In this document: positions 7,952-17,930 of the stretch, piece after piece
How the letters are laid out: the number at the start of each line of letters is the position of its first letter
How positions within the stretch are numbered: the first letter of the stretch is position 1
NCBI GenBank assembly: GCA_019459485.1
Contig: JAIBEZ010000012.1
Span: 1-55,161, forward strand
Direction: 5' to 3'
DNA from: Prolixibacteraceae bacterium
GTDB taxonomy: Bacteria > Bacteroidota > Bacteroidia > Bacteroidales > Prolixibacteraceae
DNA: 55,161 nt
Notes under the pieces: generated by a model
Seen by the model: the letters and a program-made list of their open reading frames with translations, nothing else
The model's database searches: none
Told to the model about the DNA's origin: nothing
Made by a program: the position numbers and the translations under genes

Positions 7952-9250
7952 TTATCTTCTCCTGCTGTTACTGTTTTCATTTTTACTACTACTTCTTGGT
8001 GATTCAGATCTTCTTTCACCTTGCGGAGTTTGTTTTACTTCTGTGTTTGATCTGCTTTGTCTTGATACCGCAGCTGATTTTTCTCTCGGAGCAGAACTCC
8101 TTTGTGGAGCAACCCTATCTTGCGACCTGTTTGGTGTTGGTTTTGAAACAGATTGGCTTCGTGAATCAGTATTTCGTTTATTTGACTGAACTTGGGTTGC
8201 AGCTCTGTTTGGTGTTGATGAAGATTGGCTTCTTGAAACCGAACTTCCTTGATTTCCATTGGCCGACTTCATTTGTACTTGTCCGTTAGAAGATTTTGAT
8301 CTCTCACGAGTACTATTTATATTGCTGTTTTCCCTTGTTCTGCCTTGATTTGTTCCTGATTGTACATTAGAACCACGAGTTCTGCTCTCGTTTACATTCC
8401 TTTGTCTTTCATTGCTTCCGGAACTGATTCTGCTGTTATTCTGATATTGACGGTTATTTGATCGCTGAATATCAGTGCTCCGTTGACGGCTCATCTGATT
8501 GTTTGGTCGTCTTTGGTCAAGTTCATAACGATTTTTTACGCCTGAATTGCGGCTCTCAAAAGTGCGGTTCGGATACCTCGATGCATAATCACTTCTGCGG
8601 ATGCGGTTATAATTGTTTCCTGAATAATCAAAATACCTGGTACTTGTTCTGTTATATGTATTGTACCTGTTAATATGAACATATACATTCCTTTGATATC
8701 TGAATGGAGAATATGGTCGGTAATAACTGTACCAACTTGGGTAATAGTTCCAATAGTATGGAGAATGGTAAGTAATGTATCGAGGACTCCAGAAAAAGGA
8801 GAAAATCACCGGTGTGCGAACATATACAGGTTCTATGATATAATTTGAACCATAGATGTATGAATCACCAACGATTTGTACACGTGGATTTCCGTTTTGT
8901 ACCCTTTCAATTTCAATGGTTGCAACGTCCTGATAAACATCTTTATCCAGAACAGCCTGCACAACCACCAGTGAATTGCGGTCGGAAGAGTTTTCTAGTA
9001 CCCGGAGATAGTCAATGTAACCATCTTCATTCAGGTCGAGGTTCGAAATCCGGTTATCCGGATCGTTCAGTCTGCGTTCAAAATCTTCCAGATTTTCTGA
9101 ATCTCCGAAAATGGAAGCTACCGCATCCAAATCGAGGTTGTCGCTTATATCATAACTGGCTGCACGGGTTGTAGTAACTGTGCGTTGTGCCTGCAAACTG
9201 AAGAAGCTTGTGCTTAAAGCCAAAACTAAGATACCAATTTTTGTTTTCAT
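7952..9250 (-). CDS. Secreted basic low-complexity protein inside the hem operon
   Basis: 432 residues, no family recognised. It has a signal peptide (1-21, ending LQAQ). Residues 35-130 form a folded-looking region with a calcium-loop-like DLNEDGYIDYLRV. A stretch rich in Tyr, Trp and Pro follows (about 150-190: SPYYWNYYPSWYSYYRPYSP). From about residue 195 to the end the chain is Ser/Asn/Arg/Gln-rich, strongly basic and repetitive, so probably disordered. It lies between hemL and hemE on the same strand, 27 bases before hemE. A structural or envelope role is possible; a role in heme synthesis is not shown by the sequence. Confidence 0.8.
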   Translation of the reverse strand: MKTKIGILVLALSTSFFSLQAQRTVTTTRAASYDISDNLDLDAVASIFGDSENLEDFERRLNDPDNRISNLDLNEDGYIDYLRVLENSSDRNSLVVVQAVLDKDVYQDVATIEIERVQNGNPRVQIVGDSYIYGSNYIIEPVYVRTPVIFSFFWSPRYITYHSPYYWNYYPSWYSYYRPYSPFRYQRNVYVHINRYNTYNRTSTRYFDYSGNNYNRIRRSDYASRYPNRTFESRNSGVKNRYELDQRRPNNQMSRQRSTDIQRSNNRQYQNNSRISSGSNERQRNVNESRTRGSNVQSGTNQGRTRENSNINSTRERSKSSNGQVQMKSANGNQGSSVSRSQSSSTPNRAATQVQSNKRNTDSRSQSVSKPTPNRSQDRVAPQRSSAPREKSAAVSRQSRSNTEVKQTPQGERRSESPRSSSKNENSNSRRR

Positions 9251-9372
9251 GATCGTAAGTATTAATTGTTTCTTGTTTTTGCTGAAATTCGAATTGTAAT
9301 TCTTATCAGCACAAATGCCACTTCAAAAAATCTGCCAGAATTATTTTGTTTTTAGTTGTTTCTGAATATCAA

Positions 9373-10674
9373 TTAGATACCTTTCAGTACTTTCAAAGCC
9401 TCGTAAGTTGCTTCAATCGTTTTATCTATCTTTTTCGAAGTGTGTGCCGCCGACATAAACCCGGCTTCGAATTGCGATGGCGCAAGATAAATACCATTTT
9501 CCAAAGACATTTTGAAAAATTTAGCGTAAGTGGCAGTCTTACAACGGCAGGCATCCGCAAACGAATTCACTTTTGCTTCTTCAGTAAAGAATAGTGTAAA
9601 CATAGAACCTACGCGATTGACAACACCCGGAAAATTCAGGTCTTCCAGACATTTTTTGATTCCGTCGCCCAGGCGCGCAGATTTTTCTTCGAGCACATCG
9701 TAAAATCCGTCGGTTTCATCCAGAATTTTCAGTGTAGTAAGTCCGGCAGACATTGCAAGCGGATTTCCGGAGAGCGTTCCGGCCTGATAAACAGGACCTT
9801 TGGGTGCTAATTTATCCATGATTTCCTGTTTGCCGCCATAAGCGCCAACAGGTAGTCCACCACCGATGATTTTTCCAAAGCAAGTCAGGTCTGGAGTGAT
9901 ACCCAGAATTTGTTGTGCACCTCCTTTTGAAAGTCGGAAACCTGTCATCACTTCATCGAAAATCAAAACTGTTCCGTATTTGGTGCAAAGTTCCCTAACT
10001 CCCTGCATGAATTCCGGTTCAGGAATTACAACACCCATATTGCCGGTCACCGGTTCTATGATAACGGCGGCAATTTGTTCAGTATATTGGCTGAACAGTT
10101 CTTTTACCGAATCAAGATCGTTGAAACGGGCGGTCAATGTATCTTTTGCAGTTCCGGAGGTAACTCCTGGAGAATCGGGCGTCCCAAATGTCAGTGCGCC
10201 CGAACCGGCCTTGATCAGGAAACTATCGTTGTGTCCATGGTAGCATCCTTCGAATTTGATAACCATATCGCGGCCTGTATATCCACGCGCCAAACGGAGT
10301 GCGCTCATTGTAGCCTCGGTTCCGGAGTTGACCATTCTAATACTTTCGACGGAAGGCACCATCTTCTTAATTTGCAAAGCCATTTCAGTTTCGAGCAGGG
10401 TAGGGGCTCCAAAACTGGTTCCTTTGGCTGCGGTTTTCTGAATGGCCATGATCACATCAGGATGTGCGTGTCCCAAGATCATTGGTCCCCAAGAACCAAC
10501 ATAGTCGATGTATTCGTGACCGTCGATGTCAAATACTTTTGCTCCTTTGGCGCTGGCGATGAATAAAGGATCACCGTCAACACTTTTAAACGAACGAACG
10601 GGTGAATTTACTCCGCCCGGAATATGTTTTTGGGCTTCCTGGAAAGCCGCAATGCTTTGAATGTAATTTTTCAT
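9373..10674 (-). CDS. hemL: Glutamate-1-semialdehyde 2,1-aminomutase
   Basis: A 433-residue PLP enzyme of the class-III aminotransferase fold. [11 protein letters not shown] near the N-terminus and [16 protein letters not shown] (PLP lysine K268) are diagnostic. D240 in [11 protein letters not shown] contacts the cofactor. It converts glutamate-1-semialdehyde to 5-aminolevulinate, the second step of the C5 route. It lies 90 bases downstream of hemB on the same strand. Confidence 0.95.
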   Translation of the reverse strand: MKNYIQSIAAFQEAQKHIPGGVNSPVRSFKSVDGDPLFIASAKGAKVFDIDGHEYIDYVGSWGPMILGHAHPDVIMAIQKTAAKGTSFGAPTLLETEMALQIKKMVPSVESIRMVNSGTEATMSALRLARGYTGRDMVIKFEGCYHGHNDSFLIKAGSGALTFGTPDSPGVTSGTAKDTLTARFNDLDSVKELFSQYTEQIAAVIIEPVTGNMGVVIPEPEFMQGVRELCTKYGTVLIFDEVMTGFRLSKGGAQQILGITPDLTCFGKIIGGGLPVGAYGGKQEIMDKLAPKGPVYQAGTLSGNPLAMSAGLTTLKILDETDGFYDVLEEKSARLGDGIKKCLEDLNFPGVVNRVGSMFTLFFTEEAKVNSFADACRCKTATYAKFFKMSLENGIYLAPSQFEAGFMSAAHTSKKIDKTIEATYEALKVLKGI

Positions 10675-10764
10675 CTATTTGTTTTTTAGTGAGTTGCGTG
10701 TTGTCTGCTAACTGTGACTGAACACTGCGACTTTACTTTGCCCCAAGCTCCTCGCTCTATGCCT

Positions 10765-11733
10765 TTACAGTTCTTTGACGATTTCCTGGGCATGATAAGT
10801 AATAATGATATCCGACCCGGCACGTTTGATGGAAGTCAGGATTTCGCGAACCATCCGTTTTTCATCGATCCAGCCATTGGCAGCGGCCGCTTTCACCATT
10901 GAATATTCGCCGCTCACATTGTAGGCAGCAACCGGAATGTTGAAAGTGGTTTTTACACGCTGAATAATATCAAGGTAACTCAATGCGGGTTTAACCATTA
11001 CGATGTCGGCGCCTTCTTCAATGTCGAGTGCAACTTCGCGCAAAGCTTCATTTCCATTTGCAGGATCCATCTGATAGGTTGAACGGTTTCCAAATTTCGG
11101 AGCGCTCTCGGCAGCTTCGCGGAAAGGCCCGTAAAAACTTGAAGCATATTTGGCCGAATAAGCCATGATGGGCAGATTATAAAATCCGTATTCATCCAAA
11201 GCTTTGCGGATAACTCCCACGCGTCCGTCCATCATATCGCTTGGCGCAACCATGTCAACACCTTCCTGCGCTAACGAAACCGATTGACGGGCAAGGGTTT
11301 CAATGGTCAGGTCGTTGTGCACGTCGCCGTTAACAATGGTTCCGCAATGGCCGTGAACCGTATATTCGCAATTGCAAACATCGGCAATCACATATAAATC
11401 GGGCAAAGCATTTTTCAGGGCGCGAACAGCTTGCTGCACAATTCCGTTGTGTTCGCAGGCTACCAAACCGTGTTCGTCTTTGTGTTCAGGAATTCCAAAT
11501 AAAAGGATTGCCTGAATACCTATACCGTATAAACGACGGCATTCTTCGACCAGCATGTCAACTGAAAGCTGCGAATTGCCAGGCATTGAAGATATTGGAT
11601 TGACTACTCCGGTTCCGGGGCAAACAAAAAGTGGCATGATCAGATCGTCGCGGGTAAGTATTGTTTCGCGCACTAAATTTCTTAAAACAGGGGTTTGTCT
11701 TAATCTCCTGAGTCGTGTTGTTGGGAAAGACAT
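10765..11733 (-). CDS. hemB: Delta-aminolevulinic acid dehydratase (porphobilinogen synthase)
   Basis: The ATG at 11733 gives 322 residues starting [12 protein letters not shown], the normal family length. An upstream extension of the frame would run into hemD and is not used. Active-site lysines are K195 ([13 protein letters not shown]) and K248 ([10 protein letters not shown]). The metal site has cysteines C120, C122 and C130 ([13 protein letters not shown]), which points to the zinc-dependent type. The enzyme condenses two 5-aminolevulinates to porphobilinogen. Only 2 bases separate it from hemD. Confidence 0.95.
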   Translation of the reverse strand: MSFPTTRLRRLRQTPVLRNLVRETILTRDDLIMPLFVCPGTGVVNPISSMPGNSQLSVDMLVEECRRLYGIGIQAILLFGIPEHKDEHGLVACEHNGIVQQAVRALKNALPDLYVIADVCNCEYTVHGHCGTIVNGDVHNDLTIETLARQSVSLAQEGVDMVAPSDMMDGRVGVIRKALDEYGFYNLPIMAYSAKYASSFYGPFREAAESAPKFGNRSTYQMDPANGNEALREVALDIEEGADIVMVKPALSYLDIIQRVKTTFNIPVAAYNVSGEYSMVKAAAANGWIDEKRMVREILTSIKRAGSDIIITYHAQEIVKEL

Positions 11734-11735
11734 AA

Positions 11736-12521
11736 TTAATTGGTTATAAGTTGTTTCTTCTGAAAATAATTGATAATAGCTGACGAAATTCCTTGTGAAT
11801 TTGCCATACCTGCTGTAATAAGTGGTTCGATTCCACTTCTGATAACTTCTGCTGAAGTAGTTTGTCCGATGCAAACCAGCCGCAGCTTTGTTATGTCCAT
11901 TTTTCCTGAAACCAGTTGTAGCAGATTGCTGCAACCGGATGGGCTGGTGAGTATAATCATATCGTATTGATCGTTCAGAACAAGTTGTAATGCGTCGTCT
12001 TTGATGGCGTTAGGAATTACTGTTTCATAAAAAAGAACCCTTGTACAAATTGCTTTTTTTGAGATTCTATCCTCGATTACCGAACGCGCAAGGTTTCCAA
12101 TTGGAAAAAGAACCCGTTCTCCGACGTTGACACGGTTGATAAAATCGGCGGAAAAATCTTCGGCAGTATTTCCCAGATTAATAAATTCTGCTGACGTACC
12201 GTAACATTCGAGGTGAGCGGCTGTTTTTTTGCCAACTACTGCAATTTTTAAATGCTCCGGAAGTCCATAATTGTTTTGAAGGTCGAACAGGCGGGCAAAG
12301 AAAAACTTCAGGCCATTCGGGCTTGTAAATACGATCCAGTTGAATGAGTCTAGATTTTTAAGTTGCAACCATGCAAATTCATCGAGAGGCAGTGGACGTA
12401 TTTCAATGGTTGGCATTGCAATCAGTGTGGCCGACTCTTCAGCTAAAAGACTTTCCAGTTCAGCTGACTGACCAGCGGGACGGGTAGAAATGAACACCTT
12501 GTTTTCAAGTAATTTGCTCAT
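11736..12521 (-). CDS. hemD: Uroporphyrinogen-III synthase
   Basis: 261 residues with the poorly conserved two-lobed HemD fold. Recognisable pieces are [47 protein letters not shown] and [13 protein letters not shown]. It closes and inverts hydroxymethylbilane to uroporphyrinogen III. The position directly between hemC (5 bases) and hemB (2 bases) supports the call, which would be weaker from sequence alone. Confidence 0.9.
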   Translation of the reverse strand: MSKLLENKVFISTRPAGQSAELESLLAEESATLIAMPTIEIRPLPLDEFAWLQLKNLDSFNWIVFTSPNGLKFFFARLFDLQNNYGLPEHLKIAVVGKKTAAHLECYGTSAEFINLGNTAEDFSADFINRVNVGERVLFPIGNLARSVIEDRISKKAICTRVLFYETVIPNAIKDDALQLVLNDQYDMIILTSPSGCSNLLQLVSGKMDITKLRLVCIGQTTSAEVIRSGIEPLITAGMANSQGISSAIINYFQKKQLITN

Positions 12522-12526
12522 TTTGT

Positions 12527-13468
12527 TTAGTTTGTAGGTTTGTTGATTGATTTTATCTGGCTCAAAATTTCAAGCGCCCCTTTTCCGAGCATTTTTTCCG
12601 CCATTTCAACTCCCAGTTCGGCGCCTTTGCTTATTTCTCCTGAAATAGTTTCGTTGATAAACCGGCTTCCGTCGACCGATGCAACAAATCCGTTCATGGT
12701 TAAAATGCCGTTTTCAACTTTCGAAAAACAACCCAGCGGAACCTGGCAACCACCCTGTAAATGCGCCAGAAAAGCACGTTCGGCAGTAATGGCATTCCAT
12801 GTTTCGGTGTGATTAATTTTTTCCATCAGTAGTTCAACTTCCGGATCATTCATGCGGATTTCGATGGCAATTGCACCCTGACTGACAGCCGGTACAATAA
12901 TTTCAGGATCAATTATTTCGGTAATGTATTTTTCAAGTCCAAGGCGTTGGAGTCCGGCAGCAGCCATTATCATTGCATCGCAATAGCCGTCTTCCATTTT
13001 TTGAAGACGCGAATTGACGTTTCCGCGGATATCTTTGATTATAATCTGATTGTTCATTTTCATCAGCCCGGCCTGACGACGCAAACTGGAAGTAGCCACT
13101 ACATCGCCTGCGCCAAGTTCCGAAAGTTTTTTGCCGTCTTTGCTTACCAATGCATCGCGAAATTCGCCACGTTCAAGCACTGCGCCCAATTTCAAACCTT
13201 CGGGCAAGGTAGTCGGAAGGTCTTTCAGGCTGTGAACAGCCAAATCAACAGACCCATCGATCAGGGCATTTTCGATTTCTTTGGTGAATAAACCTTTGTC
13301 GCCGATTTTTGAAAGCGCAACATCGAGAATTTTATCACCTTTTGTTTTTATAATTTCCAATTCAACCTGAAGTTCAGGGAATAAATTTTCGAGCGTGGCT
13401 TTTACCTTTTTTGCCTGATATAGTGCTAATTGGCTGCCACGAGTTCCTATTCTTATGTTTTTTTTCAT
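12527..13468 (-). CDS. hemC: Porphobilinogen deaminase (hydroxymethylbilane synthase)
   Basis: 313 residues, the standard length. The N-terminus IRIGTRGSQLALYQA, the catalytic aspartate D83 in HSLKDLPT and the dipyrromethane-cofactor cysteine C241 in LQGGCQVPLGC are all present. It links four porphobilinogen units into hydroxymethylbilane. It starts 46 bases after hemA and is followed at 5 bases by hemD. Confidence 0.97.
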   Translation of the reverse strand: MKKNIRIGTRGSQLALYQAKKVKATLENLFPELQVELEIIKTKGDKILDVALSKIGDKGLFTKEIENALIDGSVDLAVHSLKDLPTTLPEGLKLGAVLERGEFRDALVSKDGKKLSELGAGDVVATSSLRRQAGLMKMNNQIIIKDIRGNVNSRLQKMEDGYCDAMIMAAAGLQRLGLEKYITEIIDPEIIVPAVSQGAIAIEIRMNDPEVELLMEKINHTETWNAITAERAFLAHLQGGCQVPLGCFSKVENGILTMNGFVASVDGSRFINETISGEISKGAELGVEMAEKMLGKGALEILSQIKSINKPTN

Positions 13469-13514
13469 TGAGATCGATCAAAAGCAAACCAATCGGATTT
13501 GCTATCAGAAAATT

Positions 13515-14768
13515 TTAGACGAATTTAAATAAATCATTGATGGTTTTTAACGAATCGATGTTTTTTCCGTTATCCGTTAAATCTTTCAGGTTTTTGATCA
13601 GCAAACGGGTGTATCGATGGGTCAGGTGTTTGGCGTAATCATCCACAATTTCCTGCATTTCCGGAGTGCTTAATTTTCGATAGGTCGATAATTCTTCGAG
13701 GTTAATTGCCTGAAGATTGGTAGTTATTGTATTGATAGCAGGGCGCAATGAGCGGCTTGCCAGCCATTCAGTATAGTCTGACACCACTTCATCAATTATT
13801 ATTTGTGCTTTGGCTGCACTTTCTTTTTTCTTTTCGGTGGTTTGCCTCACTATTTCCTGAAGGTCGTCAACACCAAGCACACTGACGTTTTCCATTCCGG
13901 CCACTTCTTTGTCAATATTTCGTGGAACAGATAAATCTACATAAACCTGGGGTTTGTTGCATCTCAGTTGAAGCGACTTTATTACCATTCCTTTGGTAAT
14001 CAGCGGTGTGGGCGCTGAAGTGGCGATCAGGATGATATCACTTTCATGCAACGAATCTTCAAAAAGATCGAATGGAACTGTTCCTCCATTGTATTTGGCG
14101 GCTGTCTTTTCAGCCTTTTCATGGGTGCGGTTGGTAACAGTTACCTTGCTAACACCTTTTTTTACAATGTTTTGCAATGCCAGATTTCCGGTTTCGCCGG
14201 CTCCGATAAGCATCACACTTTTATCGTTTACCCCATTCAACAAACACGAACACATTTCGACTGCAGCACTGCTTACTGAAGTGATACCAAGCTTAATACC
14301 TGTTTCGGTGCGAACGCGTTTCCCGACTTCAAACGATTTCTGGAAAAGACGCATCAAAACGGCATCGGTTAAAGCGGCTTCGGTACACCTGATGTACGCT
14401 TCCTTCACCTGACCAATAATCTGATCTTCACCAATAATCAGCGAATCAAGGCCCGAAACAACTTCGAACAAATGTCTGACAGCACCGGTATTCGAACGGT
14501 GGTAAAAGTGGTGCCAGCAATGGTCGGTAACTTGTTTGAATTTTTTGATCACTTCATACACCAACTCAAATGCAGTTTGGTTGTCGTGCACATCCTGCGA
14601 AAAGTAAATTTCAGTCCGGTTACAGGTGGAAATCAACACCAAATCGGAGATTTCAGTTTCCCGTTGCAACATTTCAGAAAAAGGAATAATTTCCTCTTTT
14701 GAGAATGAAAACCTTTCGCGGACTTCGAGTGGTGTTGTTTTATAGCTAATTCCTATCAGGCCAATCAT
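13515..14768 (-). CDS. hemA: Glutamyl-tRNA reductase
   Basis: 417 residues. The catalytic cysteine C49 lies in ISTCNRTEIY, the NADPH motif GAGETG is at 189-194 and the C-terminal dimerisation helices are complete. It reduces glutamyl-tRNA to glutamate-1-semialdehyde, the committed and usually regulated step. It is the first enzyme gene of the hem cluster, 122 bases after the small membrane protein gene. Confidence 0.97.
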   Translation of the reverse strand: MIGLIGISYKTTPLEVRERFSFSKEEIIPFSEMLQRETEISDLVLISTCNRTEIYFSQDVHDNQTAFELVYEVIKKFKQVTDHCWHHFYHRSNTGAVRHLFEVVSGLDSLIIGEDQIIGQVKEAYIRCTEAALTDAVLMRLFQKSFEVGKRVRTETGIKLGITSVSSAAVEMCSCLLNGVNDKSVMLIGAGETGNLALQNIVKKGVSKVTVTNRTHEKAEKTAAKYNGGTVPFDLFEDSLHESDIILIATSAPTPLITKGMVIKSLQLRCNKPQVYVDLSVPRNIDKEVAGMENVSVLGVDDLQEIVRQTTEKKKESAAKAQIIIDEVVSDYTEWLASRSLRPAINTITTNLQAINLEELSTYRKLSTPEMQEIVDDYAKHLTHRYTRLLIKNLKDLTDNGKNIDSLKTINDLFKFV

Positions 14769-14890
14769 GTTTTTTTCTTTATCTAAATAGCTAATATAAA
14801 ATTCGTTAATAGCAAACCATAAAACAGACTTCAGGAGTTTATGTTTCCTAAAAGTAAGCTAATTCTACGGAAAATGCTTGAATCGGGGTA

Positions 14891-15250
14891 TTAGCTGCAT
14901 GATGGCGGAGGCCGGCAGAAATTGTATTCAGAAGTAAATAAATGATGGGTATTTATATCGTGAACGAAATAAATCAGCTTTTCTTTTTGGCGAACTGCCG
15001 GTGACTTAGCGGAAATGACTGCATAGTTATCAGTATTTTCCTGAAATTTGTAATCGTGGAATTGAAAGGTGGAATTGTTTATTTCAAACGTCTTCGTTTG
15101 AGGTTCAGCCTGAATGTTATTTACCTGAAGCTTTTGCTCTGGCTCATTATCAGCATTGCCCTTGAACATACCTGTAGCGAAGCCGAAGAAATAGAAAACG
15201 GCCATTAACAGATAGGGTAGCGGACTCGATAATATTCCAAATAGAAACAC
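14891..15250 (-). CDS. Small single-pass membrane protein upstream of hemA
   Basis: 119 residues if the GTG at 15250 is used; an ATG at 15202 would cut into the membrane segment, so I prefer the GTG. Residues 5-29 are hydrophobic (one membrane helix), followed by a polar domain and an unusual C-terminus with CRPPPSC. I do not recognise a family. A good promoter-like sequence lies 50 bases upstream, making this the probable first gene of the hem transcript. A role in heme synthesis is only suggested by position. Confidence 0.6.
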   Translation of the reverse strand: MFLFGILSSPLPYLLMAVFYFFGFATGMFKGNADNEPEQKLQVNNIQAEPQTKTFEINNSTFQFHDYKFQENTDNYAVISAKSPAVRQKEKLIYFVHDINTHHLFTSEYNFCRPPPSCS

Positions 15251-15274
15251 AGGCAGATTGTTTAGTTTAAATTT

Positions 15275-15308
15275 TTGTCAGTATTTTTCTGACAACGCAA
15301 CAAATTTA
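15275..15308 (-). promoter_or_regulatory. hem operon promoter with perfect dyad TTGTCAG-N7-CTGACAA
   Basis: On the minus strand TAAATTTG (15301-15308) matches the Bacteroidota -7 consensus. Just downstream, about where transcription would begin, 15275-15295 is a perfect inverted repeat with 7-base arms and a 7-base spacer. It could be an operator for a dimeric regulator or a hairpin at the mRNA 5' end. It precedes the membrane protein gene and hemA. Confidence 0.5.
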
Positions 15309-15362
15309 ATATTTCTGAATGAATAAAGACTATTCTGTTGATTGATCTTTGTCAATTGATAT

Positions 15363-16607
15363 TTATTCCTTTAGGTACAAATTACTATCTCCATAACTCA
15401 GAAAACGGTAATTATTTGCCAGCGCATGTTCGTAAATGGTGCGCCATTCGTTGCCCAAATAAGCAGAAATAAGCAACAACAGCGTGCTTTGCGGCTGGTG
15501 AAAATTGGTGATCATTCCATCGGTCATCCTGAAACTATACCCTGGCGCAATAATGATTTGTGTGGATGCCGAGAGAAAATCAGTTTGATGCTTGTCCAGC
15601 AATCCAATCAGCGCATTTAAAGCTTCGTTATACTGAATGTTATTTTCTTCTTCCTGATAGGCTTCCCATTGCGAAACCTTTAATTCAGCAATGTCAATTT
15701 CAGGGTTTTCAATTGCCTGAATGCCCAGCCAGTAAATACTTTCCAGTGTGCGGACAGAAGTTGTCCCAACTGCGATTTTCTTTCCGGAGTGTTGAAGGAG
15801 CTGGTTCAGAAAATCGCGCCGGATGTAAAAATGCTCGGAATGCATGTCGTGCCCCGAAATGGTTTCGCTTTTCACCGGCTGAAACGTTCCGGCTCCAACG
15901 TGCAGCGTCAATTCTGCCAGTTCATGACCATCTGCTTTCAAATGATTGAAGACTTTTTCAGTAAAGTGCAGTCCGGCAGTGGGTGCGGCGACTGAACCTT
16001 TTATTTTGGAATACACAGTTTGGTATCGTTCCAGATCGCTTTGTTCAGTTTCGCGGTTCAGGTAGGGTGGAATTGGCAGCGATCCGGCATTTTCGATGAT
16101 GCGTGAAAATTCAAAATCAGGATTGTTCCATCTAAAACGGATCAGGCTTTTGTTATTTTCAGGATCGGTTTGCTCGGCGCAAAGCATTATTTCAGTATTA
16201 TCAATCCTGATAATTTTTCGCAATATTTCACCTTTCCACTTTTTCTGATTGCCGATCATACATTTCCAAACGCATGATTTGGTGGTTTGAAATGCGATTT
16301 GGTAATCAGCGGGTTCGTGCGGATCGAGGCAGAATATTTCGATTTTGGCTCCTGTTTCTTTCAGAAAATGAAGCCTTGCACGAATGACTTTGGTATTATT
16401 GAAAAGCAGCAAACTATTAGCTGGAAGGTAATCCGCCAGATTCCGGAATTGTGCGTCCTGAATTTGTCCGTCTTTCCAAACCAGTAATTTCGACTGGTCG
16501 CGTTCGGCCAGCGGATATTTGGCAATTTTGTCATCCGGTAATTCGTAGGCATAATCGCTGATGGATATGCCTGTTACCTGTTCGAGTAATTTATTTCTGT
16601 TTCCCAT
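15363..16607 (-). CDS. queA: S-adenosylmethionine:tRNA ribosyltransferase-isomerase
   Basis: 414 residues, somewhat longer than the roughly 350 of enterobacterial QueA. Family motifs are KYPLAERDQSKLLV near the N-terminus, LLLFNNTKVIRARL, GSVAAPTAGLHFT and LHVGAGTFQPVK. It transfers the ribosyl group of SAM to 7-aminomethyl-7-deazaguanine in tRNA, forming epoxyqueuosine. It is divergent from the Smr gene, and its own promoter (TTTG-N19-TAATTTTG) lies just upstream. Confidence 0.93.
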   Translation of the reverse strand: MGNRNKLLEQVTGISISDYAYELPDDKIAKYPLAERDQSKLLVWKDGQIQDAQFRNLADYLPANSLLLFNNTKVIRARLHFLKETGAKIEIFCLDPHEPADYQIAFQTTKSCVWKCMIGNQKKWKGEILRKIIRIDNTEIMLCAEQTDPENNKSLIRFRWNNPDFEFSRIIENAGSLPIPPYLNRETEQSDLERYQTVYSKIKGSVAAPTAGLHFTEKVFNHLKADGHELAELTLHVGAGTFQPVKSETISGHDMHSEHFYIRRDFLNQLLQHSGKKIAVGTTSVRTLESIYWLGIQAIENPEIDIAELKVSQWEAYQEEENNIQYNEALNALIGLLDKHQTDFLSASTQIIIAPGYSFRMTDGMITNFHQPQSTLLLLISAYLGNEWRTIYEHALANNYRFLSYGDSNLYLKE

Positions 16608-16621
16608 AGAATTGAAGTGGC

Positions 16622-16652
16622 CAAAATTACGGTTTCCAATGCTTCATTCAAA
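16622..16652 (-). promoter_or_regulatory. queA promoter, TTTG-N19-TAATTTTG
   Basis: On the minus strand TTTG (16649-16652) is followed after 19 bases by TAATTTTG (16622-16629), an almost ideal Bacteroidota -33/-7 pair. The queA ATG lies 15 bases beyond the -7 box. Confidence 0.6.
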
Positions 16653-16715
16653 ATAACTTTATGGTTTAATCCAGGTGTCAAACTTCTTTTATCTTCCATC
16701 TTGCATCTTTTATTG

Positions 16716-16723
16716 TAGTTTTG
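16716..16723 (+). promoter_or_regulatory. -7 element TAGTTTTG for the Smr gene
   Basis: TAGTTTTG fits TAnnTTTG and lies 16 bases before the ATG of the DUF2027/Smr gene. TTG at 16701 may serve as the upstream element, with a somewhat short spacer. Confidence 0.4.
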
Positions 16724-16739
16724 TGTAAAATTTTTCAAG

Positions 16740-17786
16740 ATGATAAAAGCTGGAGACAAAGTAAAATTCTTAAACGCTGTAGGTGGCGGTGTTGTAAAAT
16801 CAGTGATCAACAAAACGATGGTCAGTGTTGAAGATTATGATGGTTTTGAAGTTCCGACACTGATCAGCGAACTCGTGGTTTTGGATGATGCGAATTCGAT
16901 GAATGCAGAAAGACGTCAGGCTAAAATACGGGCAAATGAAAAGAAGGAAGTTGAAGCACCGGTAAAAAAAGAGTTACCCAAAGCCGAACCAAAATACGTT
17001 TCAGGAAAAGACGCCCCCGATTTTTACATGGCATTTGTTCCACAGGATTCGAGCAATCCGGTAGAGGGCGAACTGAAGGTTTACATGGTGAACGACAGCA
17101 ACAATTTTGTACTTTATAATTACAGTCACCTGAAAGATAAACGCTACAAAAGTGTTGAATCGGGTAAAATGAACCCGAACAGCAAACGATACCTCGAAAG
17201 TTTTAGCCGTTTTGATCTGAACGAATTGCCTGACTTTCAGTTTCAACTGGTATTCTTCAGGGAAGAATCTTCAAAACTGGAAGCTCCTCTTGTAAAATGT
17301 TTGCGCCTCAATCCGGTAAAATTTTACCGCATGAACAGTTATTCCAAAACACGTTTCTTCACCCAAAATGCAATGATTTTCCCTTTGCTCGGGCCGGATA
17401 TGGAAACCGAAATGGCTAAACTTTCAGATACCGACCTGACACAGATCACGCATGACAAAGAAGAACCAAAAGTGGAACTAAAAAGAACTGTTTCGCTTGA
17501 TTTGGTGGAGGTTGATTTGCATATTCACGAATTACTCGAAGATACACGCGGACTGTCGAACCACGAAATGCTTGAAGTTCAAATGGGACGTTTTCGCAAC
17601 GAGCTGGAAACAGCCATTGCCAACGGGACTCGTAAGATTGTATTTATTCACGGCATTGGCAACGGAACCCTCAAACAGGAACTGCGAAAAGAACTCAGCA
17701 CCAAATACAAAAAATACTATTTTCAGGATGCCAGTTTCAAGGAATATGGATTTGGAGCAACAATGGTGATTCTCCGGAACGCCTAA
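16740..17786 (+). CDS. DUF2027/Smr domain protein
   Basis: 348 residues. The N-terminal 70 residues form a small beta domain (GDKVKFLNAVGGGVVKSV), followed by a charged linker and a beta-rich middle domain seen in Bacteroidota DUF2027 proteins. The C-terminal domain, from about residue 258, is an Smr domain: VDLHIHELLED and the loop HGIGNGTLK. Smr domains bind or cut branched DNA, and in other proteins cut mRNA on stalled ribosomes. Which applies here is unknown. It stands alone between queA and rnpB. Confidence 0.85.
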   Translation: MIKAGDKVKFLNAVGGGVVKSVINKTMVSVEDYDGFEVPTLISELVVLDDANSMNAERRQAKIRANEKKEVEAPVKKELPKAEPKYVSGKDAPDFYMAFVPQDSSNPVEGELKVYMVNDSNNFVLYNYSHLKDKRYKSVESGKMNPNSKRYLESFSRFDLNELPDFQFQLVFFREESSKLEAPLVKCLRLNPVKFYRMNSYSKTRFFTQNAMIFPLLGPDMETEMAKLSDTDLTQITHDKEEPKVELKRTVSLDLVEVDLHIHELLEDTRGLSNHEMLEVQMGRFRNELETAIANGTRKIVFIHGIGNGTLKQELRKELSTKYKKYYFQDASFKEYGFGATMVILRNA

Positions 17787-17897
17787 TGGTTCCAAGTTCC
17801 AAGCGTGGTTGCACAGATTTTGGACATTGTTTATTGGAACTTTTTAAATATTCAATATCGAATATTCAATATCCAATATCCAAATGATGAGCACAAC

Positions 17898-17927
17898 TTG
17901 AAACCTGAAACTTATTCCCCATCTTTG
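17898..17927 (+). promoter_or_regulatory. rnpB promoter
   Basis: CATCTTTG (17920-17927) is one base off TAnnTTTG, and TTG at 17898-17900 lies 19 bases upstream. The predicted start point coincides with the first base of P1 of the RNase P RNA. Confidence 0.45.
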
Positions 17928-17930
17928 CCG

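Noticed and set aside
10075-10566. 163-residue open frame on the plus strand
   Set aside because: It is antisense to hemL and has no motif of its own.
11734-11934. N-terminal extension of hemB
   Set aside because: It would overlap hemD by 200 bases; ATG at 11733 gives the normal HemB N-terminus.
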